64,000 nucleotides of DNA. Source: JAGXRK01 sp963714415. GTDB taxonomy: Bacteria > Bacteroidota > Ignavibacteria > Ignavibacteriales > Ignavibacteriaceae. A program made the translations under genes and the position numbers. Numbering within the stretch: the stretch's first letter is position 1; each line of letters opens with the position of its first letter. Positions 58,163-64,000 of this stretch are shown here, in pieces. The stretch is from positions 62,001-126,000 of the forward strand of contig CAVQOL010000015.1 of NCBI GenBank assembly GCA_963714415.1. Reading direction: 5' to 3'. The notes below the pieces were generated by a model, which worked only from the letters and a program-made list of their open reading frames with translations, did not search any database and was not told the origin of the DNA.

Positions 58163-61139
58163 TTATTTAATTAAAATCATTTTTTTAGTTTCCAAATAAC
58201 TTCCGGCTTTAAGCTGGTAGAAATATACACCGCTGGCGTACTTAGAACCGTTAAACTCAACTTCATAACTGCCTGCCGGTTTTTCTTCGTTAACTAGAGT
58301 AATAACTTCTCAGCCGAGAATATCGTATACTTTTAAAGTCACTAATACTATTCACCGGTAATCTGATAACTGATCACCGTGCCCGGGTTAAAGGGATTAG
58401 GATAGTTTTGGAATAGTTGATACTCTTTTGGCGGAAGAACCGGTGGAATTCTTTCTCCGGTAATTGGCAGTTGCTCATAAAATTTATGTGCACTTAAAGT
58501 ATTTTCTTTCATTTTTGTAATTGACTGTAGAGAATCTTCACCTCGTGCCGGCAACATAAACACCCCAAATGTCAACAGGTTCATCTTTTTTAAGTGTGAA
58601 GGGAGCCTGTATTTAAAAAGAATAGCTTGTCTGCCCAAGTGATATTAAGCCATCCAAGCTCGCGTCCAACAGGATCACCGGAGTACCAAATCAGAGGATT
58701 GACTTTATTGCAGTCAATGCCCCCCATAACTGCACCAAAAGGATATGTACAAGGATTAACCAGTATAACCTGAACTTGTCTAATCGCCAGCTGGTTATAA
58801 CGTGTTGTCAAATGTGTAATTGAGAATTGGAAATCCACCAGCCATATCTTCATATGGTACGTATGAAGAAAATAATCCCGTATTTTTAGCTCCCGGATAA
58901 ATGTAAGCAGGGATCAACGAACCATTTTTACTAATTGCTGTATCTATGGGTATATCAATGCCATTCTGAAACTCTCCGTCAGAGTTGAGGTCTGTATAAG
59001 TCTCATTGGCAATATAAACGTATGGACCTTGCACTATTGCAGTACCAATTGCGGGGGGATTTACTCCATATGCAGTATCATTTCCTGCGTTATAAGCATA
59101 TACAAGATTTAGCAGTGAATCTGATCCTGCAAGGTCATCACGGTAATCACCAATATCAGGGTCAACTAACATTGAAAAGATTACCGAGTCAAGAACAGTA
59201 GTTTACTGTACCACGATTAATGATTCGGTATCGTACGTAAATTTTTTCGTCAGGTTCACCCCTATCATTTAAATTGAATGTAAAAACAGTTTGCTGAATT
59301 TCAATTCCCAACGGATAAACATTATTTAAGCTTTCTTAGACGCGTATCAACTCCATCATTAAAAACACACCAGGCTGTAACATCTCCAAGCATTTCGGGA
59401 GCATCTTCATCTTCATCCCAAATTCCGTTATTATTTTTATCAATCGGAATATAATTCCCATCGAAGTCGCCGTCATAAAAAGGTGCACCAATCATTACTG
59501 CGTAATTGTAATTTTGCCAGCTTTCGCCAAAAGCCGGATCGGATAATTTTATTATATAAATGCTGTTTTTAGGATCACTGTCGTAACTTCCTACAAAACC
59601 AGCTTTGTAATCCTGTATTCTAACTGAACTCAGTACTGCATTTGCCCAAAGAAAATCCTTATCATACCCAGACAAAGCAAAACCTCCGGAGAAGAGTATT
59701 AGTTTTTCATCATACGTTCCGTAATCAATATCTGCTCCAATATTATCAGCAAAATTACCAATCAGTGAGATAGGTATTTTCAGTCTGTTGTTATCAAAAG
59801 TATATGTTGAAATAGAAAATGAGACAGGGCTTGATAAATATTTAGCTTCGGTAGTTGATAGATTACCATAATTATCCTCTGCAGTGCAGTAGTATTTAAC
59901 TATATCGCCTGCTTTTAGTCCTGGAATTATAACTCCAAAAATATTGTCATTTGACAGGGAATCATTTTTTAAGTCCGTCATCATACATCAATCTGGTAAT
60001 GGGCAATTCTTTATTTTTTGTTGTAACCAGCTTAACCGATTGAACTTTTGTGTCGTCATCTACATAAGCTCTGAATGTAACAGGCTGATTTTCATCCGGC
60101 TCATCGGGAGTGTGATAAAATTGATATATAGCCGGTGGTGTTTTTATATCCACATCTGCAGGCAGAAATCCATAGTAAAGCTGTTCGTATAATAGAATCT
60201 CTACTTGAAGCAAAAGTAATAACTTGTCCATCGCCAAATTTTGTAATCGAATGATTAAAATCATCGCCTTTGAACTTAGTTATGAGAAACAGGGGAACTC
60301 CATGAATTTCCATTATCGGTGCTTACAATCTGGAAAATATCTTTCTGGAAAATTCCTTCGAACACGGTTGGAATGTTTCTCTCGTAGGTTACTATAAAAT
60401 GACCGGAGTTATTAATTGTACAATTAAATTTGTCAATCTTTGTACTGCCGGAATCGATAGGATACAAGAGTCGACCAGCTAATTAAATCAATGCTTTTTG
60501 TGTAATATAAATTATTATCATTTGGCCTGGTGCAAAAAACAAAATATTCTCCTGCAGGCGATATAATCATTTTAGCCTTATCTACTAAGAAGGGGAATAA
60601 TTGTGATGATTCAGACCAGTTTACTCCATCATCATAAGAATAAATTATTCTTAATTGCGGATACATAATATATGTGAAACCGATTCTATTATCAGGGAAT
60701 TGAACAAAAGAGGTATTGCCTGCAGTTCTGCCGGCAGGTAAGTATATATTTTGCAGACCAGTTTAATCCGCCATCATCAGAATACTTAAGATAGTAAGCT
60801 ATATCCTTTAAAGCTTAATAAAATTCTGCCTGAATTTGTCACAAAAGCCTGAATATCTGAATCATCATCAGCCAGATAATATATACTATCGGGATCACTC
60901 CAGCTGTAACCGCCATCATTGCTCGTCGTAACGACCAAATAATGTCTATAATAGTTCAAAGTCATTTTAAAGAAGCATAAAAGTCTTTCCGAATTTCCTT
61001 CATCTGCTGTTACGATAACACTTTCTTTATTTGAATATGCTTCGTTTTGACCAGGGAGCGGTTTAAAATAATTATCCTGGCAGATTCCTCTGCTCAAAAA
61101 TGTTATTAAACAAAAAACAATAATAAAATATTGATTCAT
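58163..61139 (-). pseudogene. T9SS cluster protein B: same architecture, heavily frameshifted
   Basis: ATG 61139 has AGGAG upstream and a signal peptide ending SRGICQ. In pieces the gene reads BNR strands (VTTSNDGGYSWSDPDS, IYSYDDGVNWSESSQLF, IVSTDNGNSWSSP), the Ig-like segment (NQPVTFRAYVDDDTKVQSVK), the module (59322-59984: GESWQNYNYAVMIGAPFYDG, NNNGIWDEDEDAPEMLGD; later YGVNPPAIGTAIVQGPYVYI and CNKVNPLIWYSGDPVGRELG) and a T9SS tail (FQNYPNPFNPGTVISYQI) ending TKKMILIK at 58163. I need at least eight frame changes. It diverges more from A and C than they do from each other. Truly decayed or badly resolved; the sequence alone cannot decide. Confidence 0.6.
60721..60741. repeat. Palindrome with LPAGR-type coding in gene B
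   Basis: Contains ctgccggcag (60728-60737). On the minus strand the local frame reads LPAGRTAGNTSFVQF, the same kind of insert as LPAGRQG in gene A. Confidence 0.45.
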
Positions 61140-61159
61140 TTCTCACCTGCTCCTTATCA

Positions 61160-64000
61160 TTACTTGACTAATATCATCTTCTTCGTATTTATATAATCGG
61201 CTTTTCCGTCTTTGCTTTAAGCCGGCAGCAGCTGATAGAAATAAACACCGCTTGCATACTTTGAACCGTTAAACTCAACTTCATAAGTGCCTGCCGGTTT
61301 TTCTTCGTTGACGAGTGTGATAACTTCACGGCCAAGTATATCGTAAACTTTTAGTGTTACTTTTCGTAAAGACGCATTGCGACCTTGCCTACCGGCAGGC
61401 AGGTGCGTCTCTACATTTGGAATCGAATATCGAATAACCGTAACGGGATTAAATGGATTAGGATAGTTTTGAGATAGCACAAACTTTTCAGGTATTAATG
61501 TTTCATCCAATCACGTCGGAAGGGAGATAAGTAAAATTAGAATTGTAATACTTGTTTGCATATTCAACGTGTTCTTTCATCTTTGTCACTGAGTTTAGAG
61601 AGTCAACTCCACGTCCCACCACATAAGCAAACCAAAGTTCAACCGGTTCATTTGCTTTTAATTTAAAGGTACCCGTGCTTGTAATTATTCTTTGATCCGA
61701 AGGATTTGTATTTATCCATCCAATATCTGTTACCGGATCCCCTGAATACCAGTAGAATGGATTAACCAGATTACAGTCCACACCACCACGAACTTCTCCT
61801 AAGCCCCAGGTGCAAGGATTTATTGTTCCACCAAGACGTGTATAACCCATAGAATAGAATCTAGTTTCGATTTCATCGTTAGGGTCTCCTAGAAAAGCAT
61901 CAGATGCCTGGTAATGAATAAACGAACTTTGGTCTGTATTTTTTGCACCCGGGAAAATATTGCTTCCAATAAATAAACCATTATTCACAAAAGCTGTATC
62001 AAGCGGAGTGTCTATCCCTGTATCATAAATTTCATTATAATTATTATCAATAAAGGTCTCACCGGTTATGTAGCTTATACCACCCTGAAGTAACGAGATT
62101 CCAATTGCCGGAGCGTCAATTCCATAATATGAATCGTATCCCGAATTATATGCATAACCAATATTTAACAAAGTATCACACCCGACTAAATCATCTACAG
62201 CATCTCCAATATCCGGATCAGCCCAGCCACAAAAAATTACGGAGTCAATTTCCTGGACAACAGTTCCAATATTTGTAATTATGTATCTTATAAAAAACAT
62301 ATTCTCAATCGGACCGGTTAAGTTTTCACCTAAAGCAAATACTGTTTGTTTTATTTCAAGACCTAAGGGATAAATATTACTGAATCTTCTTAACCATGAT
62401 GGGACTCCATCATTAAAAACACACCACAGAGTCTCATCACCAAGCATATCGGGTCTGTCTTCATTTAAGTCCCATATACCATTTCCATTCAGGTCAACGG
62501 GGTCATATATTCCATTATTGTTACCATCGTAAAATTTTGCACCGAGCTGTACTGCATAACTATAATTCTGCCATGATTCACTAAAATGCGGATCGGATGC
62601 TTTGACACGATATAGTTGATTCTTTGGATCATAAGGCGAAGAACCTACAACTCCGGCTTGAAAATCCTGTAGTCTTGAAGCAGAAGCATTTGCAACAGCC
62701 CAGATATCATTCCCGATTTTTCCGGTTATAAAGAAACCTCCAGAAAATAAAACAACTTTTTCGTCGTATCTTCCTCCATCTGAACCATTGATATATACAT
62801 CAGCTATTACACCTGTATTATCAAAAGGAACTTTAAACCTGTTTATTTCTAATCGGTAATATTCAGTGAAAGAATCTAGAAGTATATTTATTTCTCCTCC
62901 CTTAAATCCTGCAGTTTTCATTTCATTATCATATATCAGAAAATGGTATTGCACGCCATCTCCCTGATCAAATCCTCCTATATCAATTCCATAAATCTTA
63001 TCATTCGCAAGTGAATCGTTGTGATTACCATCATCGAACATATTCAGTGTGTCTATTTCTTTTGCATTTATTACTACAATAAGTTTAACCGAATCAACGG
63101 AACTATCATCATCTACAAAAGCTTTTATGTTTACGGTCTGATCAGGTAAAACTGAATCCGGTGTTTGAATAAAACTAATTAGGGCAGGTGGAGATGATTC
63201 ATCAGGTTCGGTTCCATAATATATCTGCATAAAATTTTGGTTTAACTGAAAATCTCTAGAGCTTATAAAACTAATAATAGGTTTATTATTCCATAGACTT
63301 ACCGTATGATTTGAATCACCTCCCGCATAGTCTGTAAATTTTTGAGGTAAGCTCCAGTTATTACCGCTGTCTGTACTGGTAATAAAATATATTTCCGATT
63401 GATACAATTCATCAAATGCTGTCTGATCAAATCTTTGATAATAAATCCAGATTTTTCCAGAGGTATCTTTAATAACTCTTGGTCTTCGTTCAATAAGATT
63501 ATCGGAAAGAAGGGTTTGCCTTGTTGACCAGGTTATACCATCGTCAGTAGTTGTTTTATAATAAATATCTGAACCACCATTTAATGTGTCGTGATAAAAA
63601 ACAGCGTCAATTGAATCATTAAGTGAAGTAAAATGACCTTCAAACCCTAATGGATCAACCTGTTTTCTTGAAGACCAGGTCACTCCATCTCCAGTAAACA
63701 TTACATAAATACCTTTGGGCGTATAGTTAGGATTTGTAGTTGACGAATAACTGAAAGAAAAGGCGGCTTGACTGCTTTCTAAAACTGCAAGCCCCGAATA
63801 AAATTCCTGATATGTTGAAGTGAGGCGAATATGATCCGACCACGTAAAACCGTTATCATCAGAATATTTACAGTAGTATGAACCACGTTTAAAAGTTAAT
63901 AAAATTCTTCCTGATGTAAGCACGACTGCATTAATCTCAAAATTCATCTGGATATAAGAGTCATTAACTACTATTGCAGGTGATGACCAAATGATTCCAT
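61160..64000 (-). CDS. T9SS cluster protein A: BNR part, Ig-like part, unknown module, sorting tail (5' end outside window)
   Basis: The frame is open to the window edge, so the N-terminus is missing; about 830 residues are visible in 61503-64000 and about 115 more follow after one break. Order: sialidase-like Asp-box strands (YSDDNGFTWSDHI, KTTTDDGITWSTRQ, STDSGNNWSLPQKF), an Ig-like segment (DQTVNIKAFVDDDSSVDSVK, DDGNHNDSLANDKIYGID), then the module with an EF-hand-like FYDGNNNGIYDPVDLNGNGI, NEDRPDMLGDETLWCVFNDG, WADPDIGDAVDDLVGCDTLL and CNLVNPFYWYSGDPVTDIGW. Dropping one G at about 61502 joins SDVIDETLIP to the T9SS tail (LSQNYPNPFNPVTVIRYSIP). The tail contains an LPAGRQG insert and an in-frame TAA at 61217-61219 before the expected end KKMILVK at 61160. 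Confidence 0.75.
61366..61414. repeat. Nested palindromic insert in the T9SS tail of protein A
   Basis: gtaaagacgca and tgcgtctctac form the outer arms, and tgcctaccggcaggca the inner part. On the minus strand it codes for ETHLPAGRQGRNASL between SIPNV and KVTLKVYD, where other tails go straight from SIPxxG to VTLKVYD. It keeps the frame. Confidence 0.7.

Noticed and set aside
61217..61219. Stop-codon readthrough in the T9SS tail of protein A
   Set aside because: The in-frame TAA is followed by the right ending, but the surrounding ctgccggctt looks like an insert and the area has other errors; readthrough is not needed to explain it.

Overview
The window looks like chromosomal DNA of an uncultivated, AT-rich member of the Ignavibacteria/Bacteroidota-Chlorobi group. 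Three things point there: many secreted proteins end in a type IX secretion (T9SS) C-terminal sorting domain with the 'NYPNPFNPST' signature; the promoter before the nuo genes has the Bacteroidota form TTG-N20-TAnnTTTG; and many small lipoproteins and families (DUF1684, DUF4296-like, rhomboid with a C-terminal helical tail) are typical of this branch.

Layout. 0-4 kb: end of rpmA, then leftward mdh, an RsbW-like ATPase and a beta-barrel-like protein. 4-8.6 kb: rightward nuoABCDEF (no nuoG-N follows). 8.8-11 kb: leftward lipoprotein and ferritin. 11.2-15 kb: gap, pgk, rhomboid, small lipoprotein, meeting a leftward recQ. 17.8-20.3 kb: secreted BNR-repeat T9SS protein. 20.6-25.3 kb: 3-hydroxyacyl-CoA dehydrogenase, acetate kinase, an SDR and a large FAD protein. 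25.4-29 kb: leftward 1201-residue GH13 protein. 29-40 kb: accessory region with small hypothetical proteins bracketed by two integron attC-like sites, a beta-lactamase-like hydrolase, GNAT-YoaP protein, alkaline-phosphatase-superfamily protein, M28 peptidase and a 14-unit propeller protein, several with T9SS tails. 40.8-51.4 kb: mutS, DUF1684 lipoprotein, DAHP synthase, CheW-like protein, sigma-54 response regulator, MORN-repeat protein, and an agmatine-to-putrescine pair (aguB, aguA) split by a four-helix-bundle gene. 51.4-64 kb: five leftward, tandem, partly paralogous T9SS-exported proteins built from a BNR/sialidase-like part, an Ig-like part and an approximately 550-residue module I cannot assign to a known family.

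A second theme is sequence quality. Strongly conserved genes (nuoF, pgk, recQ, aguB and others) are each broken by what is nearly always one extra base, and the tandem T9SS cluster is broken many times. I read these mainly as consensus errors and give the repaired gene spans. A third theme is small palindromic repeats: REP-like clusters between genes, and GC-rich palindromes inserted in frame inside T9SS sorting domains.
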